DNA of 5,543 nucleotides from a bacterium. Its GTDB lineage: Bacteria > Thermosulfidibacterota > Thermosulfidibacteria > Thermosulfidibacterales > Thermosulfidibacteraceae. Below the pieces are notes generated by a model. It made no database searches. It had not been told where the DNA came from and worked only from the letters and a program-made list of their open reading frames with translations. Positions 1 to 5,543 of this stretch are shown here, piece after piece (position 1 is the stretch's first letter; each line of letters starts with the position of its first letter). A program made the position numbers and the translations under genes. The stretch spans positions 1 through 5,543 of the forward strand of contig JALVZS010000245.1 of the NCBI GenBank assembly GCA_027022065.1, written 5' to 3'.

Positions 1-7
1 GATTTGG

Positions 8-127
<120 letters not shown>

Positions 128-166
128 CCTTTTTTTAGACTCTTGTTTGTTAAATCTTTCACAATT

Positions 167-173
167 GGAGGTG
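167..173 (+). promoter_or_regulatory. Strong Shine-Dalgarno of the DUF505-like gene
   Basis: GGAGGTG lies four bases before the ATG at 178 and is complementary to the 3' end of bacterial 16S rRNA. It fixes the start codon. The rest of the leader (137-166) is A+T-rich and shows no clear -35/-10 pair. Confidence 0.75.
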
Positions 174-177
174 GAGT

Positions 178-1938
178 ATGGTAATAACCGGTGCAGGGGT
201 TCGTCTCCTCAAAAGGATAGCCTCTGGAGAGAAGTTCCCCAAAGAGACCGAGCATGCAAGGGTTTTGGAGCTTGCGGGAATATTGAGGTTTGAGCTTCCA
301 GGTTACTACTCTCTAACCTATACGGGTGAAGCTATAGTGGAGCTTATTAGAGCTATTGAGGAAAGGGGTATAAATACTGCCTCCTGGGATGATGATTTTC
401 GCTTTGTGGGTTCGGAGATCATCGGCATGGTTGATGCGGTTATCAAGGCTGGGGGAGTGGTTCCCGAAGAGTTTCTACAGCCTTTGAAGGAGAGGGGGTT
501 TGCAGATGAGAACGGGTTAACGTCTGAAGGTGAGGAGCTTTGGGAGATATACAGGCTTGCGAGACCCCAGCTTATCGTAGATGCTGAGCTTGCTAAATAC
601 ATAAAGAAGCTTCCTGTAGGTCCTGTAAAGAGGGTGGGAAACATAGACATAAACGAAGAGCTAGCAAAACAGCTTGAGGCACAGAGACTCATTGCCTTTT
701 CTATGCCTCCTGCTGATTTCTTCACTTTCACTGGTTTGGGTCAAAAAGTTAAGGAGGCTTTGGAAAAAGGGGCTCAGCCTTTTCCAGTGGCAGTAAGTGT
801 GGACATTATGGTTTCAGTGAAGAGGGCAAAGGAGTCTCCCAAAGAGCTTTCGGAAAGTGAGTTAGAAATGCTTCAGGCCATGGCATATGTGGATGAGGAG
901 GGGGATCTCCTTCCTGCAGGAGAAGCCCTTTACATGGCCTACAAGCTCTACACGGAGGGACCGCTGCTTCTCACTCCTTCCATAGTGCTTATAGAGGAGG
1001 AGATAGAGGTTCTCTTTGCTGTGGAGGAGCTTTGGAGCAAACACAAGGATAATCCTGAGATAATGCCTACTCCTGATCAGATAAGGGAGGTTATTGAGAA
1101 AAAGAACAAGGCTTGGGGACCCGATACCAAAAAGTTTCTGTATTCACTTGAGTGCTTTGGTATGCTCACTTCTGAAGAGGGGCCCAAGGGTAAGCTGGTT
1201 TACAAGTTTACTTCCTGGGGTGAGAAGGTTTTAGAGGATCAGAAGCAAAAGAAAAGGCCCATATCTTCCCCCGCTATAAAGTGCATTACTATGACGAGGA
1301 AGGAGTTTTCTGCGCCCAGCGTTGATTGGTATGGAGAGGCACAGAAACAGGGACTTGTGGGAACCTACGGTCCCACAAAGTCAGGGCTTCTGTATGCGGA
1401 TCTAGCGGTTTCAATAGATAGGCTTCCACACATAACGGATTTTGAGATGGAGGTTCTTGCCAGCATATCGGAAAAGTCACCTCTACATATGGACAGATAT
1501 GTGGAGAGATTTGGTGAAAAGGTAAGGAAAGCTGTAGAGCTTTTAGATGCTAAGGGGTTTGTGGAGATCCTTCCCACTGGTGTGGTTGTTCTCACCGATG
1601 CAGGACTTTATATGAAAAGGGCTCTTGCAGGAGTGACCAGCGGCTTTGGCAATCCTGTAACTCCTCACCTTATAAGGGTGCTTGAGGCAGTTAGGGAAGT
1701 GGGGACACTTTATGAGCGGGAGAAGAAGATAAGGGTGAGGCCTGATAGGTGGAAGAGGGTTGAGAAGCTTTCGGGTCTTGATCCTGAAACCTTCTCTGAG
1801 GTTGTGAGAATAGCGAGGATGACAAAGTTCCTGGGAACCAACACAGTAACAGACGCTGGATACAATCTACTTTTGGCCTTGGATGAGCTGAGAAAGGCAT
1901 ACGGAGAAGCTAAAAAGTGGTTCTTTGGTATGGTGTAG
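178..1938 (+). CDS. DUF505-like protein of unknown function with repeated winged-helix-like units
   Basis: This 586-aa protein resembles, from memory, the uncharacterised DUF505 family of archaea and Aquificales; no function is established. It has no signal peptide or membrane segment, so it is probably cytoplasmic. A pattern recurs about eight times: a helix ending in Leu-x-x-x-Gly-hydrophobic, a short turn, then Leu/Phe-Thr-x-x-Gly and another helix. Examples are LKERGFADENGLTSEGEEL (103-121), the segments 32-53, 166-191, 232-251, 324-351, 388-410 and 456-479, and a last copy at 546-565. Spacing is mostly 63-71 residues, the size of one winged helix-turn-helix domain. The C-terminal third is rich in Lys and Arg. 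The ATG is supported by a very strong Shine-Dalgarno, GGAGGTG (167-173). No convincing promoter lies between the 5S T-run and this site, so transcription may come partly from the rRNA operon. A nucleic-acid-binding or scaffold role is only an inference. Confidence 0.85.
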   Translation: MVITGAGVRLLKRIASGEKFPKETEHARVLELAGILRFELPGYYSLTYTGEAIVELIRAIEERGINTASWDDDFRFVGSEIIGMVDAVIKAGGVVPEEFLQPLKERGFADENGLTSEGEELWEIYRLARPQLIVDAELAKYIKKLPVGPVKRVGNIDINEELAKQLEAQRLIAFSMPPADFFTFTGLGQKVKEALEKGAQPFPVAVSVDIMVSVKRAKESPKELSESELEMLQAMAYVDEEGDLLPAGEALYMAYKLYTEGPLLLTPSIVLIEEEIEVLFAVEELWSKHKDNPEIMPTPDQIREVIEKKNKAWGPDTKKFLYSLECFGMLTSEEGPKGKLVYKFTSWGEKVLEDQKQKKRPISSPAIKCITMTRKEFSAPSVDWYGEAQKQGLVGTYGPTKSGLLYADLAVSIDRLPHITDFEMEVLASISEKSPLHMDRYVERFGEKVRKAVELLDAKGFVEILPTGVVVLTDAGLYMKRALAGVTSGFGNPVTPHLIRVLEAVREVGTLYEREKKIRVRPDRWKRVEKLSGLDPETFSEVVRIARMTKFLGTNTVTDAGYNLLLALDELRKAYGEAKKWFFGMV

Positions 1939-1971
1939 GGCTGGGGATTCCTCCAGCCCTTACGCCTTTTT
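1932..1971 (+). terminator. Intrinsic terminator for the DUF505-like gene, inside the convergent junction
   Basis: Bases 1932-1946 pair with 1951-1966: a stem of 15 pairs with one bulged T (1961), two G-U pairs and a four-base loop ATTC (1947-1950). Five T (1967-1971) follow directly on the + strand. The stem includes the last codons and TAG of the DUF505-like gene on one side. On the other it includes the TAA and last Ala codon of the convergent mlaC, whose final Lys codons form the T-run. In the opposite direction the hairpin is present but no T-run follows, so it should terminate + strand transcripts better than the mla mRNA. Confidence 0.75.
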
Positions 1972-2544
1972 GTATCTTTTGACCTTTCTTTCAAGTATCT
2001 TCAAAAGACCATCTATGCCCTTTTTGGTTATTACATTATTGACCTGTATCCTGTAGTTGTTCACCATGCTAATGCCTTCAATCATCACATCGTATATGAG
2101 CCACTTGCCGTTTCTCTTAATGAGCCTACACACTATAGGAATGCGTTGTCCTTTGGTGGTTATAAGCTGCATATTTACTGAGGCTCTGTTGCCACTGATG
2201 AATTGCTTGCCGTAAACGATCTTCTCTCCAGAGTATCTTAGAAACTTGTTAGCATACACATTTTCAATGAACTCCTTGAAGAGCAGGGTAAATTTCTTCT
2301 TTTTTTCAGGTGTTATGCGTCTGTTGTGTATGCCCAGAACGAGCGTGGCAATCTTTTCCCAATCAAGTGTCTTTTCAAAGGCTTCTCTTATTCTTCTCTT
2401 CTTTTCCTCTACGGGTATTTTTTTGTTGGTCAGTGCTTCAAGCACATAGTCAATATTGCTCTTCACAACATCAAGGGGTGTTTCTGACCATGCTGCAACG
2501 ACTATGCCTAAGATAACGGCCGATACAATGGCGATCTTCCTCAT
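1960..2544 (-). CDS. mlaC: MlaC family periplasmic phospholipid carrier
   Basis: Periplasmic lipid-binding protein of the Mla pathway (MlaC / Ttg2D / toluene-tolerance family), which carries phospholipid between the outer-membrane MlaA and the inner-membrane MlaFED complex. At 194 aa it is close to the family's usual size. Residues 1-20 form a signal peptide (MRK, a hydrophobic stretch, likely cleavage after AWS). Family hallmarks are FEKTLDWEKIATLVLG (56-71), the helix around FTLLFKEFIENVY (85-97), and the near-diagnostic IYDVMIEGISMVNNYRIQ (150-167) followed by GIDGLLKIL. The C-terminus is very basic (KVKRYKKA). It is the last gene of the operon, three bases after mlaA, with GGAG six bases before the ATG. 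Its 3' end lies inside the terminator of the convergent gene. Assignment is secure; transport direction is not readable from sequence. Confidence 0.93.
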   Translation of the reverse strand: MRKIAIVSAVILGIVVAAWSETPLDVVKSNIDYVLEALTNKKIPVEEKKRRIREAFEKTLDWEKIATLVLGIHNRRITPEKKKKFTLLFKEFIENVYANKFLRYSGEKIVYGKQFISGNRASVNMQLITTKGQRIPIVCRLIKRNGKWLIYDVMIEGISMVNNYRIQVNNVITKKGIDGLLKILERKVKRYKKA

Positions 2545-2547
2545 ATC

Positions 2548-3273
2548 TTACTCCCTCACCTGTTCTTCTCTGTACTGGAAGTATATGTTTCTTAAGGATA
2601 TATATGGATCAAAGGCTTCTTGCTTTATCTCGTCGTACTGATCTGGGTTTAGCGAGAACTTGTTAAACTCATATACGGCCTCTATGGCAATGTAGGTCCA
2701 TGTGGTAACCATGTAAAATATGGGGTCAAGGAAGGAGTCTCCTATTTCTCCCGCAGTGTCCCTTACTGAAGATGGACCTAGAAGTGGCCAGTCTATATAT
2801 GCTATGTGTCCAATGCCGTATACTCCAAGGGTTTGGCCGAGGTCTTCGTTTTCCCTTGGAAGGTTGAACCACTTGGCCGCAGGGTCAAAGAGTCCTCCAA
2901 TTCCTATGGTGGTGTTTGCAAGAAAGCGAGCAAAATCTTTTGCAAGCTTTTTGAACTTGAACTGAAGCAGTTCATTTATAAGCCTTACGGGAGTGAACAG
3001 ATTGTAGAAGAAGTTGTCTATGGACCTCCTCACAGGCTTTGGCACTACCTTGCCGTATCCCTTAGCCGCTGGTCTTAACACCCAGTAATACAGCTTGTCG
3101 TTGACATTGAAGAAAAATTTGTTGAGGGGCTCAAAGGGATCCGGCATAGAGGCATTAAAGCTTTCCTCAAAGCCTTCACTTGCGGGAGGCACTTCCACAT
3201 TCCAGGCTGCGTAGGTGGAGGAAAAACTTGTTATCAAAAATACGCTAAGTATAAGTGCAAGCCACCACCTCAT
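2548..3273 (-). CDS. mlaA: MlaA/VacJ family outer-membrane phospholipid transport protein, without a lipobox
   Basis: MlaA (VacJ) removes phospholipid from the outer leaflet of the outer membrane and hands it to MlaC. The 241-aa protein has family motifs in order: [11 protein letters not shown] (45-55), [15 protein letters not shown] (78-92), [17 protein letters not shown] (116-132), [13 protein letters not shown] (143-155), GPSSVRDT (166-173) and a C-terminal [15 protein letters not shown] (222-236). The N-terminus is a signal peptide (MRWW, hydrophobic to about residue 17, then SSTYAA). E. coli MlaA is a lipoprotein, but this protein contains no cysteine at all, so a signal peptidase I cleavage near residues 22-23 is more likely. 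GAGGAG lies six bases before the ATG and overlaps the TGA of mlaD, ten bases upstream. In E. coli mlaA stands apart; here it sits inside the operon. Confidence 0.94.
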   Translation of the reverse strand: MRWWLALILSVFLITSFSSTYAAWNVEVPPASEGFEESFNASMPDPFEPLNKFFFNVNDKLYYWVLRPAAKGYGKVVPKPVRRSIDNFFYNLFTPVRLINELLQFKFKKLAKDFARFLANTTIGIGGLFDPAAKWFNLPRENEDLGQTLGVYGIGHIAYIDWPLLGPSSVRDTAGEIGDSFLDPIFYMVTTWTYIAIEAVYEFNKFSLNPDQYDEIKQEAFDPYISLRNIYFQYREEQVRE

Positions 3274-3283
3274 TTTTATCTCC

Positions 3284-3769
3284 TCATTCTAGGTTTTCTT
3301 CTTGTGACCCCGATCCTGAAGATGGACCTCCGAATATCAGTTTACCAATGGCATCCTCTAGGCTGAATGCAGGCTGCGTTTGCTGTATGCACTCTCCGCT
3401 TTTAAGTATCCTATCGGAGCCTCCTGGGGTTATTTCAATGTATTTTTCTCCTATCAAACCCTTGGTCTTTACCGCTGCTATGGCATCTTCCTGTATCTTT
3501 ACCCCTGGGTATATGAGCATCCATACCTTGGCCTGGTAGTCCTTGTCCAACGTTATCTTCTTTACCCTTCCCACCTCAACGCCTGCTATTTCCACATCGG
3601 CTCCTTCCTTAAGTCCACCAACATTGGTGAACTTTGCACAAAGTAGAGTTCCTCTGCTGCTTATGACCTCCATCTTGCCCAGCTTTATGGAGAGGTAGGC
3701 AAGACAGAGAATCCCTATTAGCATAAATATACCGACGGAGAGCTCAACGAAATACCTTTTATCCTCCAT
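3284..3769 (-). CDS. mlaD: MlaD family MCE-domain protein of the phospholipid ABC transporter
   Basis: Inner-membrane-anchored MCE protein. In E. coli six copies form a ring on top of MlaE through which lipid passes to or from MlaC. This one has 161 aa, slightly shorter than the E. coli protein. Residues 1-8 are probably cytoplasmic, about 9-29 form one membrane helix, and about 39-115 are a single MCE domain. Typical MCE strings are [21 protein letters not shown] (47-67, quoted here only as its core [15 protein letters not shown]) and [15 protein letters not shown] (103-117). A hydrophobic segment [14 protein letters not shown] (134-147) may be the pore-lining helix, followed by a Ser/Gly-rich acidic tail. 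The start overlaps the end of mlaF by 11 bases. AGGGG six bases upstream is the likely ribosome site, and translation is probably coupled to mlaF. Confidence 0.94.
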   Translation of the reverse strand: MEDKRYFVELSVGIFMLIGILCLAYLSIKLGKMEVISSRGTLLCAKFTNVGGLKEGADVEIAGVEVGRVKKITLDKDYQAKVWMLIYPGVKIQEDAIAAVKTKGLIGEKYIEITPGGSDRILKSGECIQQTQPAFSLEDAIGKLIFGGPSSGSGSQEENLE

Positions 3770-4523
3770 TCCTTACCCCTATTTGAGTTTTTGCTCCTTC
3801 CATGGCCGCTTCTATAAACTCCTTTACCGCTGGATGGTCACATTCAAAGATCTCTTCAGGCCTCCCATAAAACACTATTTTCCCCTCGTGGATCATGGCG
3901 ACTTTATGCACAAGGCTGAAGACCTCAGGTATATCATGGGATATAATGATACCCGTAAAGTGTTTTCTCTCGTAGGTCTTCTGTATGAGTTGGTTTATCT
4001 GCCTTGCGGTTAAAGGGTCAAGACCCGTTGTGGGCTCGTCAAAGAGCATAATCTCGGGCTCCATCACCATGCACCTTGCAAGGGCTGCCCTTTTCCTCAT
4101 GCCTCCGGAGAGCTCTGCGGGATACTTGTGCTCCATACCTGAAAGCCCCACCTGCTCCAGCTCATACAGCACCCTTTTTCTTATCTCCTCCTCACTCATC
4201 TTGGTCTTTTCTCTTAAGGGAAAGGCTACGTTGTCGTAAACAGTGTAGGAGTCAAAAAGGGCTCCACCCTGAAAGAGAAAGCCTATCTTTTCCCTGAGCT
4301 TTTCCAGCTTTCTGCCTCTGCACTTGGTTATGTCTTCTCCGTCTATAAAGACGCTTCCCCTTTCCCCCTTCATAAGTCCTGTAATGTGTTTTAGAAGCAC
4401 GCTTTTTCCCACACCACTTTTCCCAATGAGGGCTATTATCTCCCCCTTCTTCACCTCAAGGTTCACGCCGTCTAAAACCTTTTGCCCTTTAAGGGTGCTA
4501 TGAAGATCCACAACCTTTATCAT
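3759..4523 (-). CDS. mlaF: MlaF family ABC transporter ATPase
   Basis: Cytoplasmic ATPase that drives the MlaFED lipid transporter; 254 aa from the chosen start. Visible motifs are Walker A GKSGVGKS (34-41), Q-loop [10 protein letters not shown] (Q85), signature [13 protein letters not shown] (138-150), Walker B IMLFDEP (158-164), D-loop GLDP (167-170) and switch His196 in [12 protein letters not shown] and the [15 protein letters not shown] region are typical of the MlaF/TtgA2 group. The reading frame stays open to an ATG at 4661, but those 46 extra residues lie inside mlaE and look like no ABC N-terminus. MIKVVDLH at 4523 is the normal beginning and follows the mlaE TAA after two bases. There is no clear Shine-Dalgarno before it, so initiation is probably coupled to mlaE termination. 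Confidence 0.95.
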   Translation of the reverse strand: MIKVVDLHSTLKGQKVLDGVNLEVKKGEIIALIGKSGVGKSVLLKHITGLMKGERGSVFIDGEDITKCRGRKLEKLREKIGFLFQGGALFDSYTVYDNVAFPLREKTKMSEEEIRKRVLYELEQVGLSGMEHKYPAELSGGMRKRAALARCMVMEPEIMLFDEPTTGLDPLTARQINQLIQKTYERKHFTGIIISHDIPEVFSLVHKVAMIHEGKIVFYGRPEEIFECDHPAVKEFIEAAMEGAKTQIGVRNGG

Positions 4524-4525
4524 GG

Positions 4526-5311
4526 TTAAAACAGTATGGATGTAAGCACATAGTCCCCTATAAGTATGAGCACTGAGGAGACTACCACTGCCCTTGTGGT
4601 TGCTTTGCTCACTCCCTCTGCTCCGTAGCCTGTGGTGTAACCGCAGTAGCAACATACCCATGTGACAAGAAGGCCGAAAGTGAGGGATTTATAGGTTCCG
4701 TGCAGGATTTCCTGCATGTCCACAAAGTTCTTCATCTCGCCGAAGTATGTGCCCGGACTAAGCCCTAGAAGCTTAACTCCCACAAGGTAGCCCCCGTATA
4801 TCCCCACCACATCAAATATGGCCGCAAGTAATGGAAAACATATGAGACCTGCGAGTATGTTGGGGACAATGAGGTAGCGGTAGGGATTCAACGCCATAAG
4901 CTCTAGGGCGTCTATCTGCTCCGTTATGCGCATAATGCCTATCTCGGCGGTTAGGGCCGAGCCGGCCCTTGCGGTGATCATAAGGGCAGAGATAACTGGT
5001 CCCAGCTCCCTTATCATGGACAAGGCCACCGTAGGTCCCAAGAGGGCTTCTGCTCCGAACTTTCTCATGGCATAAAAGGTTTCAAGGGCAAGCACCATGC
5101 CCGTGAAGGCGCCTGTTAGTGATACGATTGTTACGGATTTGCTTCCAATGAAGTATATCTGCTTTATGAGCCTTTTAACTTTAAGGGGAGGGATAAAGGT
5201 CCAAAGTATGGTATTTGCCAGAAATAGTCCGGCGCTTCCCAGGGTAATAACTGGAGACAACGCCAATCTTCCCAGAAATACTATGGGTTTTGCTATTCTG
5301 CTTTCTTTCAT
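4526..5311 (-). CDS. mlaE: MlaE family permease of the phospholipid ABC transporter
   Basis: Integral inner-membrane permease, present as a dimer in E. coli MlaFEDB; 261 aa, nearly the E. coli length. It has five or six hydrophobic segments. The family block is clear: FTGMVLALETFYAMRKFG (69-86), SMIRELGPVISALMITARAG (98-117), then LTAEIGIMRITEQIDALELM (120-139) and NPYRY. ATTRAVVVSS (237-246) and the final helix ending DYVLTSILF also match. The frame is open upstream to an ATG at 5359, but the start at 5311 has AGGAG six bases before it. It begins like its relatives, and the extra 16 residues would cover the promoter region. It is the first gene of the operon. A CCYC cluster (220-223) in a membrane segment is a small peculiarity. 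Confidence 0.94.
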   Translation of the reverse strand: MKESRIAKPIVFLGRLALSPVITLGSAGLFLANTILWTFIPPLKVKRLIKQIYFIGSKSVTIVSLTGAFTGMVLALETFYAMRKFGAEALLGPTVALSMIRELGPVISALMITARAGSALTAEIGIMRITEQIDALELMALNPYRYLIVPNILAGLICFPLLAAIFDVVGIYGGYLVGVKLLGLSPGTYFGEMKNFVDMQEILHGTYKSLTFGLLVTWVCCYCGYTTGYGAEGVSKATTRAVVVSSVLILIGDYVLTSILF

Positions 5312-5317
5312 CACGAA

Positions 5318-5322
5318 CTCCT
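5318..5322 (-). promoter_or_regulatory. Shine-Dalgarno of mlaE
   Basis: AGGAG on the - strand, six bases before the ATG at 5311, decides the start codon of mlaE against the longer open frame. The GTG codon just before the ATG is a possible but poorer-spaced alternative. Confidence 0.7.
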
Positions 5323-5323
5323 G

Positions 5324-5359
5324 ATGAAAGTTTATAGTAGGTTGACTTTCCAAAAGCAA
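5324..5359 (-). promoter_or_regulatory. Predicted promoter of the mlaEFDAC operon
   Basis: Read on the - strand, TTGCTT (5354-5359, three of six to TTGACA) is followed after 17 bases by TATAAA (5331-5336, five of six to TATAAT). Transcription would start near 5324, giving a leader of only about 13 bases that still holds the AGGAG (5318-5322) of mlaE. This placement also argues against the longer mlaE start at 5359. Prediction from consensus only. Confidence 0.5.
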
Positions 5360-5376
5360 GGCCTAAATTTTTACTA
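5342..5376 (+). promoter_or_regulatory. Predicted promoter of ssrA
   Basis: TTGACT (5342-5347, five of six to TTGACA) and TAAATT (5364-5369, four of six to TATAAT) are 16 bases apart. A start near 5376 would leave about eight leader bases to be removed before the mature tmRNA 5' end, in line with RNase P processing. An alternative -10, TACTAT (5372-5377), is well placed for direct initiation at 5384 but lies 24 bases from TTGACT. Confidence 0.5.
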
Positions 5377-5383
5377 TGCCTGT

Positions 5384-5543
5384 GGGGGCGTCGTGGTCTC
5401 GACGGGGATGGACGGGAGGCAGGGTAGCACGCCGGGTGCCGCCGACCCGTTACCACAGGCGGACAAACACAAGTGCCGAACCTGAACTCGCTCTGGCTGC
5501 TTAATTAAAGCAGCCCGGGCTATGTAACCCGGCAGGCGAGGCC
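5384..5543 (+). ncRNA. ssrA: tmRNA (transfer-messenger RNA), 5' part, cut by the window end
   Basis: tmRNA rescues stalled ribosomes with SmpB and tags the unfinished protein for degradation. The 5' end GGGGGCG (5384-5390) is the acceptor strand, followed by the conserved TCTCGACGGGGAT of the D-like arm. Pseudoknot PK1 can be drawn: CGGGT (5433-5437) with ACCCG (5445-5449), and loop bases CCGCC (5439-5443) with GGCGG (5458-5462). The tag frame GCC GAA CCT GAA CTC GCT CTG GCT GCT TAA (5475-5504) encodes AEPELALAA, with the typical LALAA degradation end; an AGT just before it could add Ser. Helix H5 is GGCTGCT (5495-5501) with AGCAGCC (5509-5515), stop codons in its loop. PK2 then begins (CCGGG 5515-5519 with CCCGG 5528-5532). 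The 3' half, including the T arm and CCA end, lies outside. Confidence 0.95.

Noticed and set aside
318-731. 137-aa open frame on the - strand inside the DUF505-like gene
   Set aside because: Ser/Ala-rich shadow of a well-supported gene; no ribosome site and no recognisable domain.
1710-1994. 94-aa open frame on the - strand across the end of the DUF505-like gene and of mlaC
   Set aside because: Overlaps two strong genes and runs through the terminator; no family resemblance.
3255-3539. 94-aa open frame on the + strand opposite mlaD
   Set aside because: Shadow of mlaD, which has clear MCE motifs and membrane anchor.
4524-4661. N-terminal extension of mlaF to the ATG at 4661
   Set aside because: The 46 added residues are the mlaE coding region read out of frame, while MIKVVDLH at 4523 is the normal ABC ATPase start.
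5312-5359. N-terminal extension of mlaE to the ATG at 5359
   Set aside because: Would cover the predicted promoter -10; the ATG at 5311 has AGGAG at ideal spacing and gives the usual family length.
5181-5456. 91-aa open frame on the - strand over the ssrA 5' part and mlaE start
   Set aside because: Arg/Pro/Ser-rich translation of the complement of a structured RNA; not a gene.
5473-5508. Alternative reading of the tmRNA tag from GTG at 5473 (VPNLNSLWLLN)
   Set aside because: Lacks the LALAA-type degradation end, and its stop is not in the normal place; the GCC GAA CCT frame matches known tags.

Overview
The window looks like a chromosomal piece of a thermophilic didermic bacterium, most likely of the Aquificaceae (Hydrogenobacter / Thermocrinis / Aquifex relatives). 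Four things point there. The 586-aa gene matches my recollection of the DUF505 family, known from archaea and Aquificales. The tmRNA tag ends in PELALAA, close to the Aquifex tag as I recall it. Arginine is written mostly AGG/AGA and isoleucine often ATA. The stable RNAs are much richer in G+C than the genes (44 of 60 bases in part of the tmRNA against 28 of 60 in a sample of coding sequence). The family assignment is an inference; no database was searched.

Layout. Bases 1-136 hold a 5S rRNA, presumably the end of an rRNA operon, followed at once by seven T. Bases 178-1938 (+) encode the DUF505-like protein of unknown function. It ends against the convergent mla operon, and a strong hairpin plus T-run (1932-1971) lies across the last codons of both genes. 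Bases 1960-5311 (-) are a tightly packed five-gene operon, in transcription order mlaE-mlaF-mlaD-mlaA-mlaC. Bases 5384-5543 (+) are the 5' part of ssrA (tmRNA), cut by the window end. The 72 bases between mlaE and ssrA carry two divergent promoters that appear to interleave. No stretch over 300 bases lacks a gene.

How the genes work together. MlaE (permease), MlaF (ATPase) and MlaD (MCE-domain ring) form the inner-membrane ABC complex of the Mla phospholipid pathway. MlaC is the periplasmic lipid carrier and MlaA the outer-membrane component. All but MlaB (the STAS protein) are present in one operon. MlaA has no cysteine, so it cannot be the lipoprotein it is in E. coli.

I see no clearly new defence or mobile system. 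The best leads are the DUF505-like protein, which reads as about eight repeated winged-helix-like units, the interleaved promoters, the non-lipidated MlaA, and a tmRNA tag whose first codon is ambiguous.
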